Assembly: GCA_032768795.1 (NCBI GenBank)
Contig: CP136490.1
Span: forward strand, 6,448,001 to 6,512,000
From: Tremella fuciformis
Taxonomy: Eukaryota; Basidiomycota; Tremellomycetes; Tremellales; Tremellaceae
Direction: 5' to 3'
Length of the DNA stretch: 64,000 nucleotides
The notes under the pieces were generated by a model. It saw only the letters and a list, made by a program, of their open reading frames with translations. It searched no databases and had not been told where the DNA came from. Position numbers and translations under genes: made by a program. Below are positions 42,701-52,960 of the stretch, piece by piece (within the stretch, counting starts at the first letter, position 1; each line of letters starts with the position of its first letter).

Positions 42701-43106
42701 AACGCCAACCTCCCGGATTACTCAGTATAGCTATGCATGTTGCATCTAATAAATCCTGATCCGTGTTTCGCTGGCCAGCTTGACTCGACTTGTGCGGGTG
42801 CCATGATCGCTGACCTCGACTGAAGTGATCGATGATCATGTCGGGCAAAAGTGGTGCGAAGGCGACGTATACTCGACGACGCAGACCCGTGCGGTCGGCG
42901 ACAAAGGAGGAAAATGATGACCTGCCGCGGTCTTCCATATTGCGAGTACCTCTCAAAGGAGACGCGAGTACAATGTGGGACACCATCAAGTTTGGCGATG
43001 AATTTTCGAGCTCGAACACGCAGCAGTTACACCGATTCAGCAAGTTCACGAGTCTCCGAACGCAACCCTTCCGCATTCACAGCAACACCGACTCCGCTCT
43101 CTCCCA
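42701..43106. promoter_or_regulatory. Upstream region of second tandem paralog
   Basis: About 406 bases between members 1 and 2 of family A. It contains the second copy of the promoter module at 42876-42912. No gene or RNA was recognised. Confidence 0.5.
42876..42912 (+). repeat. Promoter repeat unit, copy 2 (family A)
   Basis: Second copy of the block at 41374-41410, beginning acgacgcaga and ending in acaaaggaggaa, upstream of member 2. No comparable copy was seen before member 3. Confidence 0.65.
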
Positions 43107-44255
43107 ATGAACGCCATAAGAAGGCTCTTCGGCCGCAAGCCCTACCCGCGTGCGAAAAGACCACGGCGCAAAGTCCATCTTTCATCTCGATTCTTCCACA
43201 TGTCTGCTCCTTCCCTGCCCCACTCTGTGCCGGTGCCTTCGTGGCTAAAACCCTCCACGTATCGGGAGTACAAGACCAAGAAAGAAGAGAAAAAAGCGCG
43301 CGTCGAGATCGAGCGGCAGCGCCTGCGAGCGGAACACTGCCTATTGGGCGATCTTGACCTGGTTCATCCCGATCCTGCCCACCTTGCACCCGACACAGGG
43401 CCTGTCACTGAAGATCAAACGACATGGATCGAGTTGTCCGAGCTCCCCCCGATGTCCGACTGGGGTGTGCTTGCCCCCGAGCCAAAGCATTTGTCTGCCG
43501 CTGAACAAGTCGACCAAGCTGAAACCTTCGTGCGCGTTGCCGAAGACGTCCCACTTGCAGTCTATTTTCCGCCCGTGGCCTGGAACAGCCAAGTCGAGCG
43601 AATGGACATCGTCGCGCCGGTAGACAGCACCATTCTGGGCACGTTCGACAAGCTGGCCATCAACCGCAATCTATACTCGTCCTTCGTGACATTCCAAGAC
43701 TTCACACTGCGATCCGGACACCGCGTCGTCAGTGGAATCTTGACTATCCCTCTGCCCGAGCGCAAAACAACGACCAGCAAAGGCAAGTGCAGCGGTACAA
43801 GAGTCAGCCGTTCCGAAGAGCCGCTCACGCTGGTCCTGCACATCGACCCGGACCGAAAAGGCAAAGGAGTGTTGACAGACTCTTCCCGCTCATCGCAGCC
43901 TGCCACCCTCAAGCGCATCGAGCGCAAAGTCCGTGTTCCGGGCTATCTCAGCTTTGCGAAAGAGCTGTGGGGCCAGCGCATGCGGAGCACAACTGTCGAT
44001 TGGACGTTGGAGGATGCCGAGTGGGACAAGAAGACCAAGTCCAAACTGTGGAAAACACGGAGCGTCACCATGACCTTTGACTATCGGCGACACGTCTTGG
44101 GAGAGGTACCTTCGGGTGTTGAGGATGTCTCCATGGTGTGTACTACTTTAGATAGTGCTTATGGGGATTCGTATGGTGATCTCGATGCCGACTTTACGGC
44201 TCGCGTGGAGGGATATGTCCCTGTTCCTCCCACCGATGAGGTCACCGAGGAGTAA
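43107..44255 (+). CDS. Tandem orphan family A, member 2
   Basis: Not recognised. One exon, 382 residues from MNAIRRLFGRKPYPRAKRPR; the alternative ATG at 43203 aligns with the start of member 1 and would give 350 residues. The added N-terminus is strongly basic. The core carries all family blocks: LPPMSDWGVL, SAAEQVDQAETFV, STILGTFDKL, LYSSFVTFQDFTLRSGHR, VVSGILTIPLP, LTLVLHIDP, KRIERKVRVPGYLSF, DWTLEDAEWDKKTKSKLWKT, VTMTFDYRRHVLG and PSGVEDVSM. An extra Lys/Glu-rich stretch (YKTKKEEKKARVEIERQRLR) sits near residue 55. The C-terminus is acidic. It is closest to member 1. Confidence 0.8.
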   Translation: MNAIRRLFGRKPYPRAKRPRRKVHLSSRFFHMSAPSLPHSVPVPSWLKPSTYREYKTKKEEKKARVEIERQRLRAEHCLLGDLDLVHPDPAHLAPDTGPVTEDQTTWIELSELPPMSDWGVLAPEPKHLSAAEQVDQAETFVRVAEDVPLAVYFPPVAWNSQVERMDIVAPVDSTILGTFDKLAINRNLYSSFVTFQDFTLRSGHRVVSGILTIPLPERKTTTSKGKCSGTRVSRSEEPLTLVLHIDPDRKGKGVLTDSSRSSQPATLKRIERKVRVPGYLSFAKELWGQRMRSTTVDWTLEDAEWDKKTKSKLWKTRSVTMTFDYRRHVLGEVPSGVEDVSMVCTTLDSAYGDSYGDLDADFTARVEGYVPVPPTDEVTEE

Positions 44256-44674
44256 AGGCTATGCATGCAGAATTTTAGAGGTCTTTGACCGCGTCGTGGA
44301 AAGCAGAGGAGGGAACCCCTTCATCCCTCACTCCCAGTTGGACGTAAGCTCTACGGGCAGAAATGTCCTTTTGTGCGACCTCTCACAGTCAAATCCGTAC
44401 AGATGTTGGTGCCGACTCTCCGTTGTGGTGAGAAAGGACGCGTGTGAAGGCTGGTCACCAGAAAAGAGGAGCGTGTAGGCATTCGGGCCTGACTCGTTAC
44501 ATATGGCAACGGGGCAACATGAAAGGTGCAGCATAGCTTGGGACCGTGCGCGGGCGGAAGACGGCTCTGTGGAGGAAGAAGGAAAGAGATGGCCGTGTCA
44601 TTTGGTTTCCACATCCACCCCTCCACCCATACCTATCGTCACAACCACCGACCAGTCTATCACCCTTCCTCCCC
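44256..44674. other. Intergenic region before family-A member 3
   Basis: About 419 bases between stop of member 2 and ATG of member 3. The frame of member 3 is open upstream to a GTG at 44546 without an ATG. No promoter repeat, TATA box or RNA gene was recognised. Confidence 0.45.
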
Positions 44675-45847
44675 ATGACCGGCTTTTTTACCTCCCTCGG
44701 CAACCGTTCGAGCGTCTTATGGAGCAGTGTTAGCTCTGCGTTGGTCAGTCTTTGCAGTTCCGATGGGGACTCGAGCGATACCGCCAAGAACTGGCGCAAG
44801 CCTTTCACCGCCAACGTGGACTGCAGCAGATGGAGCGAGAAGACTCCGACTCGGACGGGTTCTCTCCGCTCCCGTCCCTTGACGGAAAAGTCTGCCAGAA
44901 GCCGAAATACCATCGACAACACTGATATCCCTCCAAGCGACGCGACACCTACCCCCACCACATCGTGTCGACCACCACTTCCTCCGACACAAACTCGCCA
45001 AACACAGAGCAACGACCAGTACAGCTCCCGATATACTGAGACGGCAGGTCCAGAACTCTTATACCGAACTCGGGAACAGTTGAATATGACACGGCAATAC
45101 CACACGAGAACAGCCCCTGCAACTGTAGCAGGTTGCACGCTCACAGACTTTCCAGAAGATCCACGATCTCAGTTGATGTCCTTCTCGGTGACGACAGAAG
45201 ATCCCGTCTTCAGTCAATTCCTGCCTGAAGGGGTATCGGCGGGCCCAATCGAGCTGAAACGCGACATGTTCTCCTCGCACGTTTCCTTTTCTAACTTCAA
45301 GCTGCACACTGGTCACCGCGTCCTCGGCGGCATCCTGACCATGGCCCCGACAAGCACAGCAGTCAGCAGTACCCCCATGACCGGTAACAGGTCCTGCTCC
45401 GTCTGTCCGGCCGATGTGGACGAAGGCAGCTTGATCATGTATGTCCAGGTGAACCTTGACGACAAGGACGAGGCATCAGCATGGGGCCAGAGTCAGAGGG
45501 TGATGCGGGTCGTGCGAGATGTACGCCTTCCTGGCTACCGCTCCCAGGTTGAGCAATCTTCCATGGGCGGAGAAAGTAGCGTCACCCTGGACATCAGCTT
45601 GGAAGACGCCGAGACCAAAGCCCCGAGCACTCTTTGGGACAGCAAGAGACCGGTGACGATGACCGTCGGACTGGACTCTGCTTGCTTCGGACAAGTGGGC
45701 GCCTTTGGTGACGTCTGGATGCCGGCCTTACGTACTGCCTCTTCAGACGGCGACAATGTCGTCACGACCTCGGTGTACGGCTTGACACTTGGTGCCCATG
45801 ACCTTCGAGGTCCATGGGTCAAGCCTGTCTCTGCCACACTGAGGTGA
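44675..45847 (+). CDS. Tandem orphan family A, divergent member 3
   Basis: Not recognised. One exon, 390 residues from MTGFFTSLGNRSSVLWSS. The first 150 residues are Ser/Thr/Pro-rich and unrelated to members 1 and 2. The core is clearly the same fold: HVSFSNFKLHTGHRVLGGIL, VVRDVRLPGYRSQVE, LDISLEDAETKAPSTLWDSK, PVTMTVGLDSACFG and GDVWMPAL line up with the family blocks in order. The WG-L/EQVD region of members 1 and 2 is missing. The frame is intact and intronless. It is the outgroup of the trio, either the oldest copy or the fastest evolving. Confidence 0.75.
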   Translation: MTGFFTSLGNRSSVLWSSVSSALVSLCSSDGDSSDTAKNWRKPFTANVDCSRWSEKTPTRTGSLRSRPLTEKSARSRNTIDNTDIPPSDATPTPTTSCRPPLPPTQTRQTQSNDQYSSRYTETAGPELLYRTREQLNMTRQYHTRTAPATVAGCTLTDFPEDPRSQLMSFSVTTEDPVFSQFLPEGVSAGPIELKRDMFSSHVSFSNFKLHTGHRVLGGILTMAPTSTAVSSTPMTGNRSCSVCPADVDEGSLIMYVQVNLDDKDEASAWGQSQRVMRVVRDVRLPGYRSQVEQSSMGGESSVTLDISLEDAETKAPSTLWDSKRPVTMTVGLDSACFGQVGAFGDVWMPALRTASSDGDNVVTTSVYGLTLGAHDLRGPWVKPVSATLR

Positions 45848-45930
45848 ATTCGCCACATTCGAGGTCTGGATAATTCGTTGGTAAAGTTGGACCCTGAATT
45901 CGGCTCCTGATGCCGCCACTTCCGCCCCCC

Positions 45931-45966
45931 ACTCGCTCTCTTTCTCTCTCTTTCTCTCTACTTCTT
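45931..45966 (+). promoter_or_regulatory. CT-rich promoter tract upstream of TAL1
   Basis: A long tctctttctctc pyrimidine run lies about 85-120 nt upstream of the TAL1 ATG. Such tracts are common at highly expressed fungal genes. Function is inferred. Confidence 0.5.
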
Positions 45967-46049
45967 TGACACTTTTCTTGCTGCAACAACTCTGCAGACA
46001 ACGCTCACAGCACACCGACAAAACAGCCATCGCAACCACAGCAGTCACA

Positions 46050-47373
46050 ATGGTCAGCGCACTCGACGCCCTCAAAGCGTGAGTCGTCCTCAAACCCGCG
46101 GCTCCACTCGCCTCGGACCGAGTGTCCCGGACTACATAATCCGTCGCAACAAACTGACTTTTTAACAGGACCGGCACCGTCGTCGTGTCGGACTCTGGTG
46201 ACTTCGAGTCCATCGGCGCCTACAAGCCCCAGGATGCCACCACCAACCCCTCGCTCATGTAAGTGCTTCTAGATCCGTTCCAGATCCATCAGACCCTTGA
46301 CCCTGCACGTGTGCCCAGCCGGCAGGAGACTTTGCTGACCTCAGCCTTGCCGCCGCCAAGCTGCCCGCATACCAGAAGCTGATTGACGAGGCGGCCAAGT
46401 TCGGCAAGGAGAAGGCTCAGGACCCGGAGGAGCAGGCTGAGAACGCCATGGACCGCCTGCTTGTCGAGTTTGGCCGTGAGATCCTCAAGATCATCCCCGG
46501 CCGAGTGTCTACCGAGGTCGACGCCAAATTTTCCTTTGACAAGGAGAAGACCATCGCCAAGGCTCACCAAATCATCTCCCTCTACGAGGAGCTCGGTGTC
46601 TCTCGTGACCGCATCTTGATCAAGGTGACTTTCTCCGTTATCGGGATTTGGTCAGACCTGACATCAGATCGCTTCCACCTACGAGGGCATCCAGGCTGCC
46701 AAGCAGCTCGAAGGCGAGGGCATCCACTGCAACCTCACCCTGCTGTTCGGTTTCGGCCAGGCCGTCGCTTGCGCCGAGGCTGGCGTCACCCTCATCTCGC
46801 CCTTCGTCGGACGTGTGAGTTCCCCACTTTTGACCTATGGCTGTGCTGAGGGCAGATCCTCGACTGGTACAAGAAGTCGACCGGCAAGGAGTACACCGCC
46901 GAGACCGACCCGGGAGTCAAGTCGGTCCAGCGCATCTTCAAGTGAGCCTGCCTCTGTCGGATGCTGGAACTGTCGCTGACCCCGCAGCTACTACAAGCAG
47001 CACGGCTACAAGACCATCGTCATGGGTGCCTCGTTCCGCAACACTGGCGAGATAACCGAGCTTGCCGGCTGCGACTACCTCACCATCGCCCCCAAACTCC
47101 TCGAGGAGCTCAAGAACTCGGAGTGAGTCGCCCCACCACGAACAGCAGGATGTCGTGCTGATGCCCAGCGCCGCTGTGCCCAAGAAGCTGTCGGCCGAGG
47201 CTGCGAGCAAAGACGCCATCGCAAAGGAGTCGTTCCTTGACGACGAGGCCAAATTCCGCTGGGCCCTGTTCGAGGACACCATGGCGTTCGAGAAGCTGCA
47301 CGAGGGTATCCGTGGATTCGCAAAGGACGGCCAGGCTCTCAAGGACCTGCTCAAGCAGAAGCTTGCTGCCTAA
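46050..47373 (+). CDS. TAL1: Transaldolase
   Basis: Pentose-phosphate enzyme moving a dihydroxyacetone unit between sedoheptulose-7-phosphate and glyceraldehyde-3-phosphate. Seven exons: join(46050..46078, 46169..46258, 46345..46624, 46668..46814, 46856..46941, 46988..47122, 47169..47373), 323 residues, standard length. Family blocks: the N-terminal [40 protein letters not shown] with the catalytic Asp region, the Schiff-base lysine in [48 protein letters not shown], and [15 protein letters not shown]. The first two introns (90 and 86 nt) are longer than the local norm. A CT-rich tract precedes the start, in line with high expression. Confidence 0.97.
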
Positions 47374-47566
47374 GATGACAGTCATCGTGAGGTGTGGAAG
47401 AAGCGGAGTGCAGGTAGGCAGGTAGCTGTGTAGCGCGACCCAATGCATATCTAGAGCAGACTCCGGGTGGGCAGACATGTTCAGCTGATGGGTCGGATGG
47501 TGCATATGGTGAGATGCTATGAAGATGCTGTGATGTGTATGTATCACAAGATGATGTGTTGACGGC

Positions 47567-50491
47567 TCACGGTGGTCCGTCGACCACGCGCAAGTTGCGT
47601 ATGGGCCAGTCGCCCACCATGACCATGCCCAGGTCGACCTGCCTCTCCCTAGCACTGAAGGCAGGAGACACAGGCAGGGATTCCTGTCCGCCCTTTGGGC
47701 CGCTCGTCCCGTCGAGCCTCAGCACGTCCACGCTGACCCTCGTACCTGCCTCCAATTCCGCCACTAATCTCTGTCCGATCCCATGATCGATAAAGACCAA
47801 ACCTGCCTCGCGGACCTCATGGTCAAGCTCGGGATCTTCGTCGTCCGCACTGGGCCTGATGAGCCCATCCTCTGCTCTCCCTTCGATCCGCGTGATTTCC
47901 GCCTGGACCTCGGGCGAGTAGTTCATGACCACCACGCCAGTCGCGCCTGCGCGTGCGGCATGCAGCAGTTTGAGGAAGAACGTGCACCCTCCTCTGTCCA
48001 GCAAGAGGACCCCCTCTGCTGGGCCTTCGAAGGGCGCGCATCCCAATGTGTTCTCCTGGGGCCGGCTGAGGCTGACGCGACCGGACCCGATGACCCAGCT
48101 CGACTCGTCATCCGAAGTGGAGGAGAACGACCGGCCAAACGTGGCGGTCGCCCCGATGGCATGTAGGAAGACAGACTTCTGGGCCGAGAAGCGCAAGAGG
48201 ACTTCGGGCGGCGTGTGCGATACAATGGGGTCTTCCCGCAGAACCGGGAGGTATTCTGACATGGATGAGTCGGTCACGACTTGCTGTCCTGGCCGAACGC
48301 GGTGCGGACCGATCGAGCTGACGTCGTAGCCCGTGCCGTCGAGTCTCCAGCGGACGTTGAGGATCACACCTTGTACGTTGCTGATGACGAGCGCGCCGGA
48401 CGGGTCATCCCGGTGGACTTTGCCAACGAGCGAGTGCTGCCCTTCAGGCGGAACTTCTGTCGATGTGCCATTCGTCGCAGCAGCAAGCACGACTTCGAAA
48501 GACCACCGGGGAGGAACAGGCGCGACGCAGACGCCTGCTAGGGGCGCCGACGGGCCAACCGAGAGATCGTCGTCGGAGAAACCAAAGACAAGCGAACGAG
48601 CATAATCATAGTCTGCGCGTTGCTCTATTCCCGCGACGAGGCCGTTAACAGTAGGCGGGAGATATGCGGGACACTGTTGGTTCTCGCCGCGATGCAGGGC
48701 CCGCCGTACGGCTGGAGGAGGCTTGAGGAGACGATGTGGCAGGGAGAGGATATGGCCTTCCGTTGTGAAGACCTTGTTCGACAATGGACCAGGAGGTGCA
48801 GGGTCGAATAGCAGATACAAGTATTTGAGTGTTTCAGACAGCATGAAGCTCTCCATGCGGTCTTCGAGCTGCCGATCAGTACGAGCTCGGCGTGCACCTC
48901 GAGTGGCTCACCTCGCCCGTCTCGACATTGCGCAAGATGGCAAAGCCACATTTGGTCTTGACACGGCGCTTGATGTCGGAGAGGAACCGCTCCCCCACGC
49001 GGAGGTAGAAGGGGTCTTTGGTAGCCTGACATGAGCTATGATCACTGAAGAAGATGAAGCTGAGACCTGGTAGAGGTAATACGTGGACTCGATGTATTCT
49101 GGCCGAAGCGGCCATCCTGCCCACTCCACAGCCCTCTCCTCCCATGCCCAGCTCTCCGGCGTGGCATTGTACCTGCGCCAGAGATTCCACCAAACGAGGT
49201 GATTTTGAATAGCAGACTCGACATCTCCAGCAAGAACCTGCAGCCCAGGCAGAAAAGCAGAGAGCGAGTCGATCGTAGACGTGCTGGCCGTCTGCAAATG
49301 GCGCAGCTGGACAGGCCGATAGATGAAGCCATCAGGCGTGCGGACGTAGGTTTGAATGGCGGCATAGCTATCCTGGAATATATCCAAGTATCGGTCGTCG
49401 CTGAAGAGGATGGCGGCCTTCATGGCGTACTCGAAGAAGCTGTCCATGCCGGCTCCTACGCCTGCCAGGCCGGGAGCAAGCCAGTGTCCGTGCGTGACGG
49501 CGATGGTGTTGCCGAGAAGGTTGAGGTGGGAGCGGCGGTTCCACAGCGACATGAAGGCTTGGTGGGCCAGTGTCTGCTCGTCAGCAACGCCATATCTAGA
49601 TGTGCAAGCGGGCAAAGCGCACCTCGAATGATTCGTCTCCCGATAGGCGGGACAAGACGCCAAACTCGAGCAAAAGGCTCCCAGCTCCAGCCAGACCTGA
49701 CTGTCAGCTACGGTACCTCCTAGACTGGGCAGCTGACAGGTCTCGGCGCTCTCCCCTCGCTCAACGCCATGCCGCAGGTTGACCCTCGCAAATGGCAGAC
49801 CGGTAGTCGTCGCAAAAGCAGGCTTGAACCGCTCAGCCAGATCGATGGCCAGCTCCATCAGCCTGCCCTTGTACTGCTTCACGTCGACCTTCTTGCGCCC
49901 CGTCCAGTCTTTCCCGCCCAGACCCAGGCGGTCCGCCTGGTCAGCCGGATCGTCGGGGAGGGCGTCGAGGAATTGCCACGTCGAGAGCAGCGAGCCGAGT
50001 GCACGGATGGTCATTTCGAACACTTGGACTTTTACATCTTGGTCGAAAGAAACTTCGGTGGCCACGCGGCGGAGGGCGTCGGGGAAGGCGGACGGCTGCA
50101 GGAGCGGGAGGGACGAGAGCACGTCGAGCAGCGTGATAGAGGCGTTGGGCGAGATGTCGTTGATCCCAAAGTTGTTGGGGTCGGAATCGCGTCCGAGCGG
50201 CCGGCAGCTGATGGGGCGGAGGTTGTCCTAGTCGGCGTCAGCGACAGAAATGCGGGAGAGGGGACTGACCGCGGGGTAGGCATGCTTCATGTACCCCTCA
50301 TAGCCGTGCTTGAACAGCTCGCCCACCTCGTCGCGCAGGGCGAGACGGCGGTCGGTGCTCATGGCCCGCACGCCGAGGGCCATGCCCCAGCTGGCGGCCC
50401 ACGGCGATGGCAATAGCCATGGCGGCCATGGCGGCAGTATCGACGCGAGCACGGCGATGGCGATCAGCCATGCTGCGGGGCGACCGGCCAT
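47567..50491 (-). CDS. EDEM3-like ER alpha-mannosidase-like protein (GH47) with C-terminal PA domain
   Basis: Trims or recognises mannose on misfolded glycoproteins and routes them to ER-associated degradation. Six exons: complement(47567..48868, 48912..49025, 49067..49573, 49623..49696, 49738..50227, 50270..50491), 902 residues. The start [18 protein letters not shown] is a signal peptide. GH47 blocks: [118 protein letters not shown] and [19 protein letters not shown] protease-associated domain lies near residues 700-830 ([31 protein letters not shown]), as in animal EDEM3. No ER-retention tetrapeptide ends the protein. The first conserved ETCTAGAG reads ETCLAGAG. Confidence 0.92.
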
Positions 50492-50859
50492 GGACCGAAG
50501 GTGTGGAGAGGTGATGACAAAAGGAGAGGCATGGTGGAGGGATAGGTGTCGCCGAGTGACACGCGACCGCCAACGTTGAGTTGCTTCCTCACTTGCAGTC
50601 TGGTCAACACATCATGTAGACAGAGCTGACGGCCGTCCTGACTGCGCAGCAAGAGCCTGACGGCGACACGCATCTCTATGCATCATCCCATCCGGTGGTG
50701 CTGCGCTTCTCGCTTCGACCCAATTCCACTTTCAAGATTCAAGTCCAACAACATCGAGATCAAGTCCGAGATCGGGGTCGAGATGGGGTCGGGGTGGCGT
50801 GTGCCTCTATGAGTATCTACTGGCCGCTACACTACGAAGACAAGTCTATTCGAGGGACA
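50492..50859. other. Intergenic region upstream of the EDEM-like gene
   Basis: About 368 bases between the mannosidase start and the stop of the small secreted protein, both on the minus strand. A gatcaagtccgagatcgggg-like direct repeat region near 50756-50790 (three gagatc-type units) is seen; no gene was recognised. Confidence 0.4.
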
Positions 50860-51535
50860 TCATAGCGAAAGTACTCTGCTTCGTCAGCCCAGACCTTCTG
50901 GCGTCTCACTGACGGCGACTCACTGCTCGGCGCCCTCGCTGCACGCCGAGGCGATGCGCTCGTACTCTGCCATGGCCGAATCCTCATAGGTCGTATCGGG
51001 CCAGGTGGAGTCGATACACTGGGCGCACTCGACTGCCCATCAGCCCTGCACAACCTCACCTGACGCTTAAGGAGACTCACGAGTCGCCTGGAGACCTCCG
51101 GCGGAGCAGAGCGCCTCGTGCTCGTTGTGGGCGCCTTCGACGCGGTGCATCCCACAGACGTCCATGCACGCCGACTCGTCTGCATCAGCGGGCAGGGCGC
51201 GCTCGTCATCTTCCGCCTGGGCAGGCAGGGCGGCGCGCTTGGCCCGCACGACCGAGGGGCCCGCGACGTCGGGGTAGTCCCTGTCCGCCAGCGGGGGGAT
51301 GGTCGGGAAGTGCGCGCCGGCCGCGAAGGGGTTCGGCGCGGCCGCCGGTACTGGTGCCGGCGAGCGGCGGTGGATGGCCATGGGGTCTTTGGGGATGAGG
51401 GCGGGTCCGTTGGGCTGCGGCTCCGGCACAGGAAGGGGGACGGGGCCTGCTGTCAGCCACTTGCAACAGATGGGGAGAAGGGGACTCACTGGCGACGACC
51501 AAGCCGAGCGCGAGGAGGAACGCGAACGCGCGCAT
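50860..51535 (-). CDS. Small secreted cysteine-containing protein with propeptide-like Kex2 site
   Basis: Not recognised. Four exons: complement(50860..50875, 50924..51032, 51081..51446, 51490..51535), 178 residues. MRAFAFLLALGLVVA is a clear signal peptide. A Pro-rich stretch follows (PVPLPVPEPQPNGPALIP), then a dibasic site VVRAKR before AALPAQAEDDE that a Kex2-type protease could cut. The predicted mature part has six cysteines (ESACMDVCGMHR, ALCSAG, LECAQCIDSTW, ASACSEG), enough for three disulfides, but the spacing does not fit the CFEM pattern. The last exon adds VLSL; without that splice the protein would end at GAEQ. It could be a cell-wall or secreted effector-like protein; no function is shown by sequence. 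Confidence 0.72.
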
Positions 51536-52178
51536 GGTGGGTCGAAGAGAGAGGGGGACAGAGAGTGTGAGTGCGAGTCGGGATGGGAGAAGGAGAGACC
51601 GGCTCTCGAGAGTATGTATGTACAGTACAGCGACAGCGTCAAGCTGGGATGGTGGGAATGAGAGATGAGAACGAGCGGCGATCAAGCCTCAACGTGCGCA
51701 GATGACGGCGGTGGCAAAGACGAGCGCAGCGAGTCTAGCCTGAGCCTCCGGACTCTACGTTCGCGCAGCGAGGACGGAGAACGGCGGAGACGAGACGTTC
51801 TTGTCGAAAGTCACTAGCGCCAATCTTATCGATATGGGTTTCGAAGGAACTCGTCCCAAAAGAGCAACTCGAGTGGTGGTGTTGGTGGATGTGCGGCGCC
51901 GGGCCAAAGCAAAGTACGCAGTACGACAAGGTGAGATGGAATGGCGAAGAGACTAGACTGGAGATAGATGCATGAAGCTACGCAGGTAGTTATAGCAAGC
52001 AGAGGGGAGAAAGGGCAAGGTGAATAGGCGATGGACGCGTCTCTGTTAGTTACCCTTGGGTCTAACCCTCTTCGGACACCACCATGGTCCCTGTTCACGG
52101 GCAATATCACCTGTCGGTCGAAGGGTCATTCGAGCACTCTGTAAGCCACCCTTGCGACTGTCCTGATTCTTTGCTATA
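51536..52178. other. Gene-free stretch left of the MITE
   Basis: About 640 bases upstream of the small secreted protein gene. It holds the promoter of that gene; no open frame with domain content, RNA gene or TATA box was recognised. Confidence 0.45.
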
Positions 52179-52219
52179 ACGTCAACCACCCCCTTCTTGG
52201 ACACCCCCCCATTTGGGAC
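52177..52219 (+). repeat. Left terminal inverted repeat of the MITE (with flanking TA)
   Basis: 43 bases starting taacgtcaaccaccccctt and ending tgggac. Its reverse complement matches 52550-52592 with two mismatches (c/t in the ttcttgg block, t/a in catttggg). Confidence 0.9.
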
Positions 52220-52590
52220 ACCGCCGGCCAGGAAGACGGAAATTTGGCCGGTAAAATGTCAACATCATACATCTACCTTTCTGCATTCATGACACCTACT
52301 TTTGACCTCACAGGCCTCAAAAACGACATCCAAGAGCACCAGGAGCATGCTGAGAGCATGAAGAATGCATAGGGATGGCAGAGAAAGGACCACTGGGCCG
52401 GTTTCAATCATTTGGATATTGCGCTTTTTCCAAGCCATGCATGCATGATTCATTGGTATCACTGGAAAGAGCGCCCTTCAGAGTACATGCATGCTCAGTC
52501 TCAAGTCTTCAGATGCAACATGCATGGAGTGAGCGGCCGGCAAAGATTCGTCCCATATGGGGGGGTGTCCAAAAAGGGGGTGGTTGACGT
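52179..52590. mobile_element. MITE-like non-autonomous DNA transposon with long terminal inverted repeats
   Basis: A 412 bp unit bounded by near-perfect inverted repeats and flanked on both sides by TA (ta before acgtcaacc, and ta after ggttgacgt), the target duplication of Tc1/mariner and pogo/Fot1-type elements. The inside has no transposase; the largest plus-strand frame is 38 codons (52256-52372). Subterminal GCCGGCC is found in both ends in mirrored position, and three catgcatg motifs are spread over the interior. It sits in the gene-free gap between the secreted-protein and phytochrome genes. Confidence 0.85.
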
Positions 52591-52592
52591 TA
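52550..52592 (-). repeat. Right terminal inverted repeat of the MITE (with flanking TA)
   Basis: 43 bases starting gtcccatat and ending ggttgacgtta on the plus strand, the inverted partner of 52177-52219 at 41 of 43 positions. Confidence 0.9.
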
Positions 52593-52960
52593 CCATTCTT
52601 TGGGATGCAGGTGGTATCAATGGACGCGCACCGTCGATCATGCCCAGCTGCACAAGATTCACAAGCCAGCGTTACTCTGCCCGATACCCATCATGAATTG
52701 CGCGCTACCCAACTCAGCTTCCGTAGTCTTGGTCGTCATCCATTGATCGAGCTAGAATGCTCAATGCTGCATGCGTGTGCGTGTATATACTTTGAATAGG
52801 TCGAAAGCCCAAAAGAAAAGAAAACCAAGACAAGAACAATATCAACACAGCCGTGACCATGCCTGTTTATTTGCTTGCTGCCGTCGTGTTCTAGTGATAC
52901 AGTGTTGCTTTTTGCTCGTTCGTGAGGTCAGACATGCTCGTGAAATCGCTCTTCTCTATC
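52593..52960. other. Region between MITE and phytochrome 3' end
   Basis: About 370 bases, locally AT-richer than the rest, that include the 3' untranslated region of the phytochrome gene. No gene was recognised. Confidence 0.45.
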
